Shown here in pieces: positions 32,552-45,631 of a stretch of 64,000 bases of DNA; within the stretch, counting starts at the first letter, position 1; each line of letters starts with the position of its first letter. A program made the translations under genes and the position numbers. The notes beneath the pieces are model-generated. The model saw only the letters and a program-made list of their open reading frames with translations, was not told where the DNA came from and made no database searches. Source of the DNA: Marsupella aquatica (lineage: Eukaryota; Marchantiophyta); the NCBI GenBank assembly GCA_973895155.1, contig OZ316899.1, forward strand, positions 8,804,001 to 8,868,000, given 5' to 3'.

Positions 32552-34259
32552 ACCAAAACAAAGTTACCGTTACAAAACAACAAGTCCTACATACCCGTTG
32601 AACGTAAACTAGAATACTAAGCCTTCCTATAAACCATCAGCATTCTGCCTCCCTAGAATATAACGCAGTTCCGCAATGGTAAGAATCGGTTGGCTTGGGA
32701 GGATATTGTCCACAGGATCAAGCTTGCAGATAACTTTGCAAACCCAGTAAAAGTGTTTACATGGCATGAAAGGTTTCCCTTGAGAATGTTGACGAAAGAA
32801 ATCTTCACAAGAGCAACAAGGGAAAATGCAAATCTGCACCCAATAAGTATTTGCAATTCGTAAATGTGCATGTGTGCGTATCTGGAATCGTTTCCTGTAT
32901 GAATTTCCCGATGAAACTTCCATAGTTTTGATCAAAGTCATTGTTTCTTTCGTTGTTGATTCAATCCTTTTATGATATTCTTGAGTGAGTTTTGATCTGG
33001 AGCTCATCGCACGCCCGTTTCTCGTTCAAAAACGGATGTTAACTTGTGCAAGATTGATCTTTTTAGGAAAAACATCAATGTTGATTCTCAGTTCAAATGG
33101 AGAAGGACAACGTGAAACAGCGCCTCCTCTCGAGACTTCAATGCCCTGCTCTTGAAGGAAATTCAACTCCAGACTTGAAAGATGAGTGCCTTTCTATACT
33201 AGCAAAAAGTCTAGGCAAGTAGGGAGGTTCACAATACCTCGACAAGGGCGGCTCTTCCATCGATCATGAGTGGGGCAGAACCAGACAAGCTCTGGATGGT
33301 GTTCACCTTTGAATAAGCGGTAACCTTTGACGACTATTCCGACAACCCCTGCATTTGAAGGATATCCGACCTTCTTAATTTGATTACGACACTCATCTCG
33401 ATCACAACTTCCAGACAACGTCCCATTACACTGTGGTCCAGCACCGTGTCTGGAAACTCTCCGTAGATGCCAAGACCCGGGTACAACGTCCACTTCAAAA
33501 AGCAAAGTGTCTATAGGAATGAATGGAGTGGTGTTCGGAGCACTTTCTGGAACTTCAGAAGATTGAGTGACATGATGGGAAACTGGAGAGCCACTTTCAG
33601 ACAAATCGATAACTGGATTCGAAGGAGGAGTTCTAAGTATCGAAATGTGCTCAAACTCGGATGAGTTCAAATTTCTCCTCTTGCAACCTCGGGTGTTTGG
33701 CGTAGTTATGAGAACCGTGTCATGTCAATGGGAGTCTTGTGGAGAGACATTCCCGGTTGCCAGACCTTTTCTTTTCATAGACTTTGTCACAAAATCCCCA
33801 TTCAACGGAGAATCCCTCTCCAAATTAAATTCTGTTGCATTTGTGAGTAACATATTAGAGGCTTCTTCGAAGAGTTTTGGGGACCCTGCCTGGTCAGCCG
33901 AACAAAAAGCCAATTCAAACACTGTTGGACCGGTACCCCGATGGAGCCCTTCACGATATGCTGTATAGGCTGCTATTTGTGAGATTGCTCTGTTGTGATC
34001 GGTCTTACATCCTTCGAACAAACCAATTGTTTTCTTTCCCTGCCATGCTTTCATGATTCCGTGAACAGCTTCAGAACCAGTGCAATTGGGAATCATCCCC
34101 CCTTCAAGTGCACTTTTGCTCTGAAAAAGAGTTTTGTCAAATTCAGTACAATATATCAAATAAAAAATAAAGCGAAATTTCAAAATGGGCGGACAAAAGG
34201 TATGAATATTTTTCATGATGATTGTGAAGATTGAAGACGCTATCAAGCTATTCGTACGT

Positions 34260-34336
34260 TAGCGCCCGACGCTGGCCAAAAACATGAGTAAAGATCACAA
34301 TTAGAAAAGGGAGATTAATACTAGCGCCAGGCGCTA
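34260..34336. repeat. Two palindromes in the element 2 transposase intron
   Basis: TAGCGCCCGACGCTG at 34260-34274 and TAGCGCCAGGCGCTA at 34322-34336 both fall within the intron 34121-34352. Confidence 0.9.
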
Positions 34337-35529
34337 GTATACATTGACTCACCAAACGTATGAAATTTCCCCACTGACGCCACCTCACAACCCACCAAGC
34401 GATCCATCCTTGCAACATTCTAAGTTTTCCAGGACTACAATTTCTAGATCTCCACCATGAATCAATCTCTTGTGAAACCCTGTAGGCTTCCACAAATGAA
34501 GCGGCATTGCGCAACTTGTCCCAAAGGATTCAATGTTCAACACGTTTTTCTTCAAGTACTCCTTCGATAGAGTGCCGATGCAAAGACTGATAAAAGTGGA
34601 ATGCATCTGATCGCTCTCTCTCCGGGTTTGGATGGCAGTCAAAGAAGACATTCCTAACCGCTATCCATCCCGCCTGAGCGTTATCCGCCATGAAACCATG
34701 GATTTCCACGCCCTCTAAACCATTCTCCAAATCGACTTTGATCATCAACCTCCAAGCTTTCTCAAGCGATGCAGTGTCCTCTGCTTTGAGTTCACAAGTA
34801 AATGTTGTGCACAAAGCTCGATAGTTATGGTCATACACATGTGCACTAAAAGTACTCCATTCTTTGGACATCCTTTTCATCACGTCAAAGCTCACCCATG
34901 CTCCTTCTAGAGGCCCCCCTTTCTTCATCTGACGCAGTAAATCTACTCCCGATCCATGACCTTTGATAGTCATTTTGAAAATATGTGCTCTATCACCTTT
35001 ACAGCCCTGCCCAGGAAGAAGATATCTTTGGAGAAAAGGTGAAGAAACTGCATGCGAACCAGATATTCCAAATCACCTCGACCAACCTGATCTTTACAAA
35101 CGCTCTTAAATAACCCAAAAAACTTTTGAGGCGTTGAAGTGATTTCCAGATTTTTGATTCTTCTAGCTTTGAAATGTCATCCAGAGACTCACCTATGGCA
35201 TCCATTAAAGATCCAGTGATCTCATTTTTCAAAACGCACGGTGTAGAAGGAAACTTCTCATGCTGTCTCTGTATTTCTTCTATTGCTATTTTCTCAGCAC
35301 TTCTAGACCAGACCTTCCGACATGGATGGTTGTGCACCCCCATATGGATTGCAAGTCGTGACATGTGTTTTGTAGTGTCATTTTTTATCAAAACTTGCGG
35401 GTACATATAAAACATTTTTGCTGGACAAGACTCAACACAAAATGGAACTTGAAGGCAATAGCGACAAACAATTCCTCCAACATCGATCAACCTCCCAGGA
35501 CAATGCTGACCAGAGAGCTTGGGGGTCCC

Positions 35530-35538
35530 ATCCCATCC
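35530..35538. repeat. Element 1 target-site duplication, left copy
   Basis: ATCCCATCC here matches CTCCCATCC at 47226-47234 (8 of 9). Nine bases is the normal size for MULE elements. Confidence 0.75.
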
Positions 35539-35604
35539 GAGTATAGCAGTGGAGACAGGAAACAGGAAACAGTTTTCCTGTTACCAGGTAATTTCTCCTG
35601 GTAA
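35539..35604 (+). repeat. Element 1 left end with internal hairpin
   Basis: GACAGGAAACAGGAAACAG (35553-35571) is the end motif shared with element 2. It is followed by the inverted pair TTACCAGG (35581-35588) and CCTGGTAA (35597-35604), which could fold into a hairpin. Confidence 0.75.
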
Positions 35605-36024
35605 CAAGAAATTGTTATTGTAAATGTGTACTATTTGGCAAAGTTTTTCAAAAATTCACGTAAGGAACAACCACATACTTAAGCTAAAAATATTCCTATT
35701 GGCATAACACACGACGTCAGATATAAGTGAAAGGTGTGCTCACAGTTGCTCGGAGAGGTTCCAATCCCTTGTCACTTCCTCAGATTATAGATAAAAAAGG
35801 GTTGTCATTCAATTCACTGTTGTTTACAGACAACAACAGTTCTAAACAGTCCACTTTGGAATGCTTCATTTAGTTCATATACTTCATTAGTGTGTTTTTA
35901 AAAAAGCCAAACCATAAAACCCATGGAGGCATGGAGTATGCTCAGGCGGGACCCACCACAAAGCCAGTTATACTCTGAATTATGTTATCAAAAACATAGG
36001 GGTCTGTCAGGCAGAGTGTGAAAC

Positions 36025-36158
36025 TAGCACCAGGCGCTAACAAAGGATTAAGTACGCAGAATATAGGGACGACAATCAAAGCTTACGGGACCATCCAATG
36101 ACACTAACCAGATAAAACAATTTTTTATAAATAAGTTATTGACCAGCGCCCGACGCTA
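36025..36158. repeat. Two palindromes downstream of the element 1 transposase
   Basis: TAGCACCAGGCGCTA at 36025-36039 and CAGCGCCCGACGCTA at 36144-36158 lie just beyond the stop codon of the minus-strand gene. Confidence 0.88.
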
Positions 36159-36259
36159 ACCAAAACCACATAAAAAACTAGAGTAATATCCGTTGACTAA
36201 AGACAAAACAACATAGTATCCGTTATGGAATACGACAGTTAAGGAAAAATCGAGTCCCT

Positions 36260-39200
36260 CTATAAACCATTTGCATTCTGCCTCTCCAACAGAAGTCTGA
36301 CTTCTCCAACTGTCAAAATTGGCTGGCTACACAGGGTAGACTCCTCTACATGAAACTTGAAGACATTTATGAACACCCAGTACAAATGTTTACAGGGCAT
36401 ATACGGCTTGCCGCAGGAATGACGACGGAAGAAATCCTCACAGGAACAAGTAGGGAAGATGCACATTCGGACAAAGTAAGTGTTTGGGGATCAAAGGTTC
36501 TCGTGAGTCCATATTCTGAATTGTTTTCCAAAAGCAATTCCACTAGTCACATCCCACTTTCCATCCAGAGTCATAGCTTCTTTTCGAGCCAACTCCATTC
36601 GTTTACTGTGAGACACAGTTAGATTAGAGCGAGGTCTGGAGTTCCTCCCATTCCTGCTACGAAGGCGCACGTTGGGCTCCGCAAAATTGATTTTCTTTGG
36701 AAATGCGTTTACATTGATTCTCAAGTCGAATGCAACAGGTATAGTTCGAGTTTGAGAGGTCGCAGTTGTTTGGACCATAGAGACTCCCTGTGCTTGAAGG
36801 TACTCTATCTCGCCAAGCGAGAGGTTTGTTCCTTTCACAACTGGCAGGATGTCCGGTACAGGAGGAAGGCGTTCAACACCATGACGCGGGCGGCTCTTGT
36901 AGCATGTGTTGTTTGGGCAGAACCATATCATTTTGGCAATGGGCGTTCCTCTGAAAATGCGATGTCCGCTGACAACAATGCCGACAACACCAGTAGCAGA
37001 ATGGAACCCTACTTTCTTGACACGATTTTGACACTCATCTCTGTCAGAATTTCCATGCAAGGTCCCATTACACTGTGGCCCCGCCCCATATTTGGCCGTC
37101 CGTCTCAAATGACAGCTTCCTCTTGGAGCGTCCATTTCCAAAGGAGCTGATTCTGTCGGCAAACGTTGAAGCACAGCAGGGGCACTGCGTGGTGGTTGAG
37201 ATGATGTTGTTTCCCTCGTGGCTTCAGGGGTGTTCGCAAGGGAATCACTTTCACTCATTGAAGTGTCACTCCCACAGAGGTCCACTATAGGATCTTCTAC
37301 ATTGGTGGGAATGGAAGTGAACTCAGTGTTGTTAAGATTCTTCCGTTTGAATCCTCGAGTATTTGGGGTAGTGATGAGAATGGTGTCATGCCAATGGGAG
37401 TCTTGTGGCGAGACAATCCCAGTTGCAAGTCCCTTCCTCTTAACAGATTTGGTGACAATATCTCCATTCAGAGGAGAATTCCTACCCAGATCAAAATTGG
37501 CAGAGTTGGAAAGAATCATGTCAGTGGCTTCTTTGAATAACTTGGGTGAACCTGCTTGGTCTGCTGAACGGAATGCTAACTCCCAGATAGTTGGCCCCTT
37601 CCCTCTATTGAGTCCTTTCCAATATGCACTGTAACCCGCAACTTGAGCTATAGCCCGATTTTGATCAACTTTGCATGCTTCAAAGAGACCCACCATTTTT
37701 TTGGTTGCCCATGCTTTCATTGAAGCGTGCCTTGACTCAGAACCTGTACAGTTTGGAATGAGGGCACCTTCTTCTACGCTTTTGCTCTACAATGAAGTGG
37801 ATCCAGACCAACTTTAGTCAATTTGTTTAAGCAGCGGCAGGCGCTAGCAATGTATATGATATATTTCAATATAATGTTGCTATTCTCAAGTGTTCCTAAG
37901 TCATGAATGTGCAAAGTTCTCTGTACAGTTTAAAGCAGCGCCAGGCGCTAGCAATGTGTATGATAGAATAATATAATGTTGCTATCTGTACAGTTTAAAG
38001 CAGCGCCAGGCGCTAGTATAAACACATTGAGAAGTGAGTATTGAACGCATTGATAAAACTTACCACGCGAATGAAATTCCCCCACTGACGCCATCAAACA
38101 ACCCACCATGATATCCAACTCTGCAACATCATCAGTTTTCCTGGAACACAGTTGCCTGCTTGCCACCACAACACAATCTCCCTAGAAACTCGGTATGCCG
38201 CAACAAACGATGGAGCATTTTGCAATTTCTCCCACAGTCTTAGATGTTCAGGTTGCCTACCCTCCAGTACTCCCTCCGTGGAATGTCGATGGAAAGACTG
38301 GTAAAAGTGGAATGCATCGGAGCGTTCACGTTCAGGGTCTGGGTGACCCCCAAAAAAGACATTGCGAACGGCAATCCATCCAGCCTGAGCATTGTCGGCC
38401 ATAAAACCTTGAATGGTTACCTCATGTAACCCATTTTCCTTACAAACCTCTATCATAATTCTCCATGCCTTCTCAAAGGACTCTGTGTCCTCAGCTTTTA
38501 GTTCGCATGTGAATATTGTACAAAGAGCTCAAAAGTTGTGATCGTAAACGTGTGCGCTAAAAGTAAACCAGTCGGTTGTCACTCACTTTCATGACATTAA
38601 AACTCACCCAAGCCCCTTCCAGTCTTCCGCCAGGTTGCATCTGCCGGAGAAGATCTACACCAGATCCATGACCCTTGACTGACATTTTGAATATGTGGGG
38701 CCGATCTGCTAAACAACCCTGACCCAGCAGAAGATACCTGTGGAGGAAAGAAATATTATTTGACCTTTGCATTCAAGCTAGGAAATCTAACTCACCGCGA
38801 CCAGCTTGGTCCATTCGAACGCTACGACAAAGGGATGCAAATTTCTGAGGAGAAGATAGAACCATGAGAGACTTCCAAATTTCCGTTTCTTCAATATCTA
38901 CGATGTCGTCAACGTTCTCGCAAAGAGCTTTCACAAGCGAACCAGTCGCCAAATTCAAAATCCCAGCCGGCTTTGCAAGAGGATTGGCTTTGTGATTTGT
39001 TTTTATTAAGTCCTCGGCCATCTTTTCAGCGCTCCTCAAGAAAACTTTTCTACTCGGATGGTTATGTTCACCTATATGAACCACGAGCCGAGACATGTGA
39101 CTACAGGTTTCTGTATCAAGTAGAACCTATGGATACATATAGAACAAGTGAGCAGGGTAAGAGTCCACACAGAAAGGAATCTGTTCACAGTAGTGACATA

Positions 39201-40054
39201 CTATACCACTGACCCTCTTCAATGAACGAACCCACCACATGCTGGCCACTACGCTTAGGGGTACCAGCCCACGCTTTTGAATTGCATCTCTTCTTTCGCC
39301 AAAAATACTCACAGGACTTGTTCCTGCACTCGACGAACCCAGTACAAGTGACTTTACCAAACTCCCAGTGTTTCTTTGGTTGCACGTTTGCGGTCATCGG
39401 AAAAATCCTGGTCCAAATGTAACAATCTTTGGCACGGTCCATGTCACGAAGTCTAGATCCTTTGGACTGCATTCCCACAATGGGAGGCAATTCAAATACA
39501 ACATTTCCGTTGTACTTGTTTGGCAAACAAGGAACTTGATCGTGTCGGAAGTCCCCTGCCGAGATAAATCTTGACAGTTCACTATGGCCCGTGGCCTTGA
39601 GTAGGGCGTCCATTGCACTCCGCCGGTAAACCTTCTGGACACCTCCGGAAGTGGCCACCGGTTCACTCTTAAGGCAACTCGAGCCTGGAACTTTGTGCTT
39701 CTCAGGAGGATTGGGTGCAACTTCCTCATCTTCACTCTCAGATATTTCAACAACCTGGGGCGGAATGTCCTGAACAACCAATTGAAGAGGAGTAGGTCTA
39801 ACATGAAGCATGTAACAAAGTCCTACATTCATGTGCCAAAAACGTATTCCGTCATCCACATCAAATGCCGCAGCTGGTTCAAGTCCTCCACTCGATGACT
39901 CCTCAGGAACAATCGACTCAATGTCATTGATTCTCAAATCGAATCTCCCACACAGGTAGGTCTCGCTTACTTGCTTGTAAGTATCAGAAACTTGCACGGG
40001 AACCTTGACAACGTCCCCGGTACAAGCACGTGTAATAACAATTGAGCGCGACAT
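36260..40054 (-). pseudogene. MULE transposase of element 1, near full length but disabled
   Basis: The start is the ATG at 40054. Domain order: N-terminal fold (MSRSIVITRACTGDVVKV), acidic linker (ISESEDEE), RSAMDALLKATGHSELSRF, Cys cluster (CTGFVECRNKSCEYF), then GIVCHYC...GEHNHP zinc finger. The catalytic core has HVYDHNF, FMADNAQAGWIAVRNVFF and SDAFHFYQSFHRHS. After that come the GSE/MKAW region, AGPQCNGTL, DECQNRVKK, WFCPNNTC, and a C-terminal SWIM finger (CSCEDFF...MPCKHLYWV) at about 36370-36450. Introns include 38738-38795 and 37787-38063; the second holds three palindromes. Defects are an extra base near 39210, TGA at 38529-38531 where element 2 has CGA, and TGA at 36491-36493 where element 2 has CGA. 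Confidence 0.87.
37832..38015. repeat. Palindrome cluster in the element 1 transposase intron (3 sites)
   Basis: Sites are at 37832-37846, 37936-37950 and 38001-38015, each of the form CAGCGSCAGGCGCTA. The equivalent introns of elements 2 (34260, 34322) and 3 (58328, 58399, 58460) also hold sites. Confidence 0.9.
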
Positions 40055-41009
40055 TGTAGATGAATGAAGTTTAGGCCAGAGGAAATTCATGCACTAACCC
40101 AATCCTGACCGTATTGGTTGCTTATACCACCCCTTCAAGGACCACCGGCCGTTAAAAGAGATGTTCCAATACAACAGAGAACACACACAACTTTGCGTCC
40201 GTTGAAATCATAAATGAGACATTTGTCCTTTTTGCCCGGCAAGTGCGGGTGTCAGGAATATTTATTACATGAACATGACTAGATAATAGCCTATACAAGT
40301 GCGTCCATTTCATTAGCGTCGGGCGCTACCTAAAAATCATTGGAAAAAACAATGACTTATTTTGAAAAGTCTTGTGACTAGCGCCTGGCGCTAGCATAAT
40401 CATACATGAAATATTTTCTTCAAAATATTGCATCACAAGATCAAATAAAGCCCAAAAACAATAAATCATTACTAGCACCAGGCGCTAGTATTGATACAAT
40501 ATACTTAATACCATAATATCAAGTAAAGTTTAGTTACTACGGGTGAAACGAGTACATTTGGAAGTTTGTTGACAATATCTGGTACTAAAATAGAACGTTA
40601 ATCAAATTATTCAAATGGCTAGCGCCGGGCGCTAGCATTTGTTCACCAATAAGTGTTTGAATTTGGTAGTCACTTCTTCGTTAGCGCCCAGCGCTGGCAT
40701 TGCATTCTGTCTGAAAGATGTTGAGACAACGGTAACATTTAACGGTAACTAATGTTTAGAGTGATGATCACGACAACATTTTAGTGTAATTCACATTAAT
40801 ACTTATCGCAATTTCTAAATTGTCGGCTTTCTGTCACGGATAAATAAAATTGAATCTCGTCGTTCGCAATGAGTAATGTCTCTCCAACCGATTACAAAGA
40901 GGGGAATAGCACTCATTGATCGGATATAATACGGCCGCAATTGTTAATATGGTACAGAGAACTGGTAATCAGTCGTGAGGATTCTGTTCATACACCTTTC
41001 ATCATAAAG
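40055..41009. promoter_or_regulatory. Divergent promoter region of element 1 with five palindromes
   Basis: The minus-strand transposase and plus-strand methyltransferase-like gene start back to back across 955 bp. Sites are TAGCGTCGGGCGCTA (40314), TAGCGCCTGGCGCTA (40379), TAGCACCAGGCGCTA (40473), TAGCGCCGGGCGCTA (40620) and TAGCGCCCAGCGCTG (40682). The surrounding DNA is A/T-rich, so the GC-rich sites stand out. A shared control region is inferred from this arrangement. Confidence 0.75.
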
Positions 41010-44000
41010 ATGATGGATGCAATCCCCTCCTCGTCGAGGGGGTATAGTGTGGTTGGGGATCAGGATCGTGGATATTGCAAGTCTTCTGAGTTTTCATTCT
41101 CTAGTTCGGTGTATACGCATCGAGTAACGAGGTCCACTGCATCGCATGTTCCAATCTCCGGTATTTTGTTTGCCAAGCCAGCGAGAAAGAAGATGGAGAA
41201 TCTTGACACATTTGCGATTCAAGATGTTTTGTTTTCTGAGACGGATCTTATTTTGAAACATGTCATGTCATTTGGGAAGGATTTCAGAGGGTTTGACAAA
41301 GAGCCTCCACGAATTCCACTATGTCAATTGGTGCATATGGAGGTTGTCCGAACTCTATAGAAAGATAGTTCTTCCATCGACAAGCTCAAAGACTCCTTCC
41401 GTAGCATGGGATACAATTCTTCGATTGGAATGAGGTTTTACGTTCAGCCTACCGATGCTGAGGGAGTGCTTCTCACCTGTACTCAAGAAATTTGTGAGAG
41501 TTGGGATCCAATATGGACATTTGAGAATGAGAAATTCGAGGAAGAATGTGCTGCCGACCCAGATTTTCTGGTTTTGAAGGACAGAATGTTCTCAGTTTTT
41601 GACGGGAACCATAGGCTTTATTCGTGGACTCTTGTCACTCAGGAGAGTCCCAAAAACCCAAAGTACCACCCGCGTGTACTTTGTACTGTTTTCAACGGCG
41701 ACAAGGGTTCGCTGATAGAAATCGAAGCGGCTATGCACACCGTTAATCAGTAAGATACTCTTTTGTGCATAACTTCGTAAGTCATTGTGAATTGTTCATT
41801 CTTTCTAGCATAACTTTCCGAGGCTATGTTTTACAAGCACCCGGCGCTGCTTATATGTTCTTCTCATTTTGTTCTTGCATTTCAGGCTTGGACAACCCGT
41901 TGTAGAACCCTCCTGGATCCTAGACGCCGATTGAATTAAGCGGATCTTGATGCATGACCTGGAGTACTATAGTAAGCTCATCAACCCTGCGAATTACAAG
42001 AAGTTTGAGCAGATCAGGATGAAGACGCGAAAAGGATCCTGGTACACAAAGAAGATGCCTCAGGAGGCCCTTGTGTACATTCCATGTTAGGATAAGATTA
42101 AGTCGTATTCAAACCAGTTCAAGATTGACATGGAGTCCGCTGCGGCCCTCGGTTCCCCTTGGTCGGTCGAGGAGGGTTCCAGAAGGCATATCGTTATGAT
42201 GAAGGAAGCAACCAAGGAATGGGCAGTGAAGACCTCAAAAATCACTCCTTTGTTGAGTCCAGAGTTTGAGGACTTTCTGTCTACGTGCGCAAAAATGTAT
42301 GTTGTCACGGAGAGGAATAAGCGGGAGAAGAAGCCAGATACCGTGTTGTGTACCATGGACCGGGCTAGGCTTTTTACAGTTGTTTTGGCTCTTGACGCCA
42401 AGCTACGAAGTACTTTGCTTGTAGCACATTGCAATGCGGAGCTCCGGAGACAATTCTTCCATCCGAATAGCGTCAATGATGATCCAGTAAAACAGTGGTG
42501 TCACATTTGGATTACATGGAATAATGTAGAAGGGATTGCGGTGGGGATGTTGCAATGTGCTCTGCGAGAGGTCCAACAAACCATTCCCGTGAATCGTTTA
42601 CAAGATTGGGCATGTGAATCTTTCGAATCTCTCATTGACATAGTCACGAATGATTTTAGGAAATACGGTGACTCTGTCAAGGGTAAGTTTTTTAATACAA
42701 TGTGGCCCTCGAAGTATCCTGACAAAGAGGATTACTCTTTGAAGAACCAGAAGCGAGCAAAACGGTACCTCTACCGTTTTTACATCCACATGGAAGCTAC
42801 AAAACCTGATTACTTTTGGGCGTATCCCGCCGCCTTCCTCAAGTGGACTGTAGTACCGGAGAGTGATTCTTTAGCTGAATTGTATTCTATGTATCCTACC
42901 GAGGGAATTTTCCCAGCAAGACCTTTGAGTGAATGGGAGAGAACCCATTGTCCATGGTACCTAGATATAGATAGATGGGACTCGCCCTTTGATCACAGAG
43001 AAAAGGATGCTTTCCATAAGCTGTCTAAGTCCCAGATCCCAGTCACCGTTGTTTCTGACATGAAGCAGGGGCTTCCGGACGATGTGGATCAATCCACAAC
43101 ACAATTGCAAACAATATGCGAGACAACAATTGTTCATGTTGACCAAAGCAGGAAGCCTCGCGCCAAAGCAAAAGCAGATACTACGGCCCCAAGTGAATCA
43201 ACAAGATCTGGAAAAAAAGGTAAGTATAATTGGTTTCCTTTGGGTAGCGCCCGGCGCTGCTATGGCAGTGAATATCTATTTCATTGTTAGCGCCCGGTGC
43301 TGATATGAGAGTCAATATTTCAGAAACTGAGTTGGTATTTTTAGTCCAAAAGTGTATATTTATGGCCAAGTATTACAGATAGTTTGGCCAGTGCTGGGCG
43401 TTAGCATTGTCGTTGTATCAATATTAACGGATATCACCTCGGCATCCATTTGAACAGGGATAAAGTCAGACGCCGTGGGGAGTGGAGATACAAAGATGGA
43501 TGCCACCCTAGAGGCTTCTGAAGCCAATACCGGAGCACCATCCGATCCAATTACTCCCACCGACAAAGGGAAGGCGATCGCTCCAGTGGATGTGACCAGT
43601 ACAAGGAAGAAGAGAAAAAGGACCATTGAAGGTGGATCTTCCTCTCGAGAAAGTGCTGCTGCTGTAGGTCTTCAACGCAAAGTCGGGGACTTCAAGAGTA
43701 GACTTTCAAGGCATTGCCTTGTTGAATCTAGCATCTCAGACTTCTACAACTCAACGTTTAACAAAGGGGAGAAGCCTGACTGGGTGAATGGTGTAGAGAA
43801 ATGGGGAAAGGATCTCATGAAGTCTGGCTTCTGAGAGAAGGGCATTGTGCGTGGTGGAAAGGAGAGATCGTTTGGAGTCCACGCGGGTTTTATTTACCTT
43901 CCGACTGGACTTAAACCATCTCTGCTAGACAGAAAAGTTCCAAAATGGAATGTCCCTGACCACACTTTGGCCACCTCTTTCTTTCGTGGAATGGATCCAT

Positions 44001-45214
44001 TTTTATCTGATGACGGAATGCTGGCCATTTTACATAACGGGGAGTACAATCCGATGTCATAGGTTATATCGGCCTGTCAGGATTCGAAGAAATTTCATTG
44101 CATCTCGTCACACAATGTTGTCATGTCAGTTCCAATGTACGCGCCGAAGACTGACCGACAGGTAAATTTATCATCGTGACATCTGGTTTGTGGTTCAAAA
44201 AATGTTTATGAATACATCCATTGACATACCTTTCTTGGGTTATATTACAGATCTTCACGCTCAGGCTTGACGTCTTCTGTCGAGTGTTTGAAAAAGGGAA
44301 GGTGCCAAAAGACTCGAGGTTTAGACCTCTGTCTGCCACAGAAGATCCCTCCATAACAAATTTAATTGGACTTCCCTCTCTCAAAGTCGATCCAACACCT
44401 GAGATGGAATTTGCTGGAAATGCCCGTTTGTCGATTGGATTCATGCAATCTGTCATTGAGCTCATCACTTGTCCTAGGGATATTTTCATGGATTGGATAG
44501 TGGGGTCAGGTAGCTCTTTTGTAGCTGGAGACTATTCTGGGAGGTTTGTAATTGGAGTGGAGAATAGGAAAGATTTCGTTGAAACTGGTTCCAAGGTGTT
44601 CTTAGATATACTTTCTCCAAAGGAAGTCGAAACTTTGCCACCCCCAATTCAACCACCCAAAAAGAAAAGGAGAGACAAGCTCCGTTCTGTACTTAATTTT
44701 GACTCTGACGACGAGTCAAGTGGTGGTACAGCAAACGAGGATGAGGATGGCACACCTGAGGGGAAGGGTCAGGAACAATCCGCTGGCCAGAGTGACAGCG
44801 ATGACTCTTCCGAGTAATGTTCTGAAACTCGTAAGCTTCTTTCTCCTTTCCAGTTCCTTCATGCTTTTGTGCTATCCATTCATACAATCGGTTGACGAAC
44901 TTCTATTCTCACCCAGGTCCGAATGGAATACAAGAAGACGCTTCAAACTCAGAAGAAAAGTAGCTCGTTTTGAAATTGTCACTCCGGAGAAACCATTTGT
45001 TTTACCCTCTTATGCTGAAAACGCTGCAAGAATGGAAGATAATCAGAGGACTCTTTGTTGGGAAAACAAAGGTCTCCGGCTACAAAGAGGAGTTGATAGA
45101 AAATTTGTCTGAAATCCTTATGTAGACGACATTTGTAGGAGCAAGTATGTAGACGATGAGGCGGTCTCTACCGAGAGGTCACAGCGCTCCAAATCGGAAT
45201 CGTCCGATTCTTGA
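41010..45214 (+). pseudogene. ParB-like/amino-methyltransferase-like gene of element 1
   Basis: Exons are about 41010-41749, 41886-43219, 43458-44161, 44251-~44815 and 44917-45214, joined by GT-AG introns. The first exon has a ParB/Srx-type domain: RIPLCQLVHMEV, a SIDKLKDSFRSMGY helix region, then FSVFDGNHRLYSW (about 41595-41635). A middle domain of unknown family (42130-43150) has QKRAKRYLYRFY and FWAYPAAFLKW. The last domain follows the beta-class amino-methyltransferase order: FFRGMDPFLSDDGMLAIL, then LSIGFMQSVIEL, and a motif-I-like IFMDWIVGSGSSFVAGD near 44485. An acidic Ser/Asp tail ends it. No clear DPPY motif is visible where expected, so it may bind rather than modify DNA. Stops: 41358 (TAG), 41932 (TGA), 42088 (TAG), 43832 (TGA), 44060 (TAG), about 45110 (TGA). 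Confidence 0.75.
41835..43403. repeat. Palindromes in introns of the element 1 methyltransferase-like gene (4 sites)
   Basis: One site lies in the first intron (AAGCACCCGGCGCTG, 41835-41849). Three lie in the second intron: TAGCGCCCGGCGCTG (43245), TAGCGCCCGGTGCTG (43288) and CAGTGCTGGGCGTTA (43389). None lies in the exons between. Confidence 0.87.
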
Positions 45215-45239
45215 AGCGTTTTTGCGGCTTAGATTTTGC

Positions 45240-45358
45240 CAGCGCCGGGTGCTGTTATCATAATACATGTATTTATTATCCCAGATATGATTTGTTTACG
45301 TTATATTGAAAACAAAATGTATCAAATTACTCATTTCCCTTACTAGCGCCAGGCGCTC
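45240..45358. repeat. Two palindromes between the methyltransferase-like gene and orf3 of element 1
   Basis: CAGCGCCGGGTGCTG (45240-45254) and TAGCGCCAGGCGCTC (45344-45358). Confidence 0.87.
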
Positions 45359-45631
45359 CCCAAACGTCTATTTTTCTAATTGCGAATTTTGAATCCTTCG
45401 TCCGTTCCTTGGCCCCGCATATTTTGTTGTTACCAAAAATAGTCGTCTCTTTCTCAATGGTCCTTTTTGCGTTGAACCTTTCTGTGATACATTTTTGTTG
45501 ATCTCCGAACCTAAACTCTCCATTAGGTCACTCTCGCAAGTTATTTCAGACACAACCTCTCTCAAAGTCGGGTCATTTCAACAACACCGGTCTTGTCTTT
45601 AGCCTAGGTTTCGTTTAACAGTGCCCACCAG

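Larger units (their letters stand above)
32627..35538 (-). pseudogene. MULE transposase of element 2, C-terminal part (continues from 47226-48059)
   Basis: On the minus strand from 35538 it reads GTPKLSGQHCPG, a Cys pair GIVCRYC, and MGVHNHP (zinc finger of the FAR1/WRKY-GCM kind). A frameshifting gap lies near 35135. The catalytic core has HVYDHNYRALC (first Asp), FMADNAQAGWIAVRNVFF (second Asp) and SDAFHFYQSLHRHS. An intron at 34121-34352 holds two palindromes. After it come IPNCTGSEAVHGIMKAW, PLNGD, the AGPQCNGTL, DECRNQIKK and WFCPTHDR blocks, and a SWIM finger (CSCEDFF...MPCKHFYWV) near 32740-32830. The protein would bind element ends and cut them in the nucleus. Element 1 and the indel inactivate it. 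Confidence 0.83.

Noticed and set aside
41010-45214. Bacterial contamination as the source of the ParB/methyltransferase-like genes
   Set aside because: GT-AG introns, acidic tails, two copies within MULE ends and flanking plant retroelements argue for a eukaryotic chromosome.
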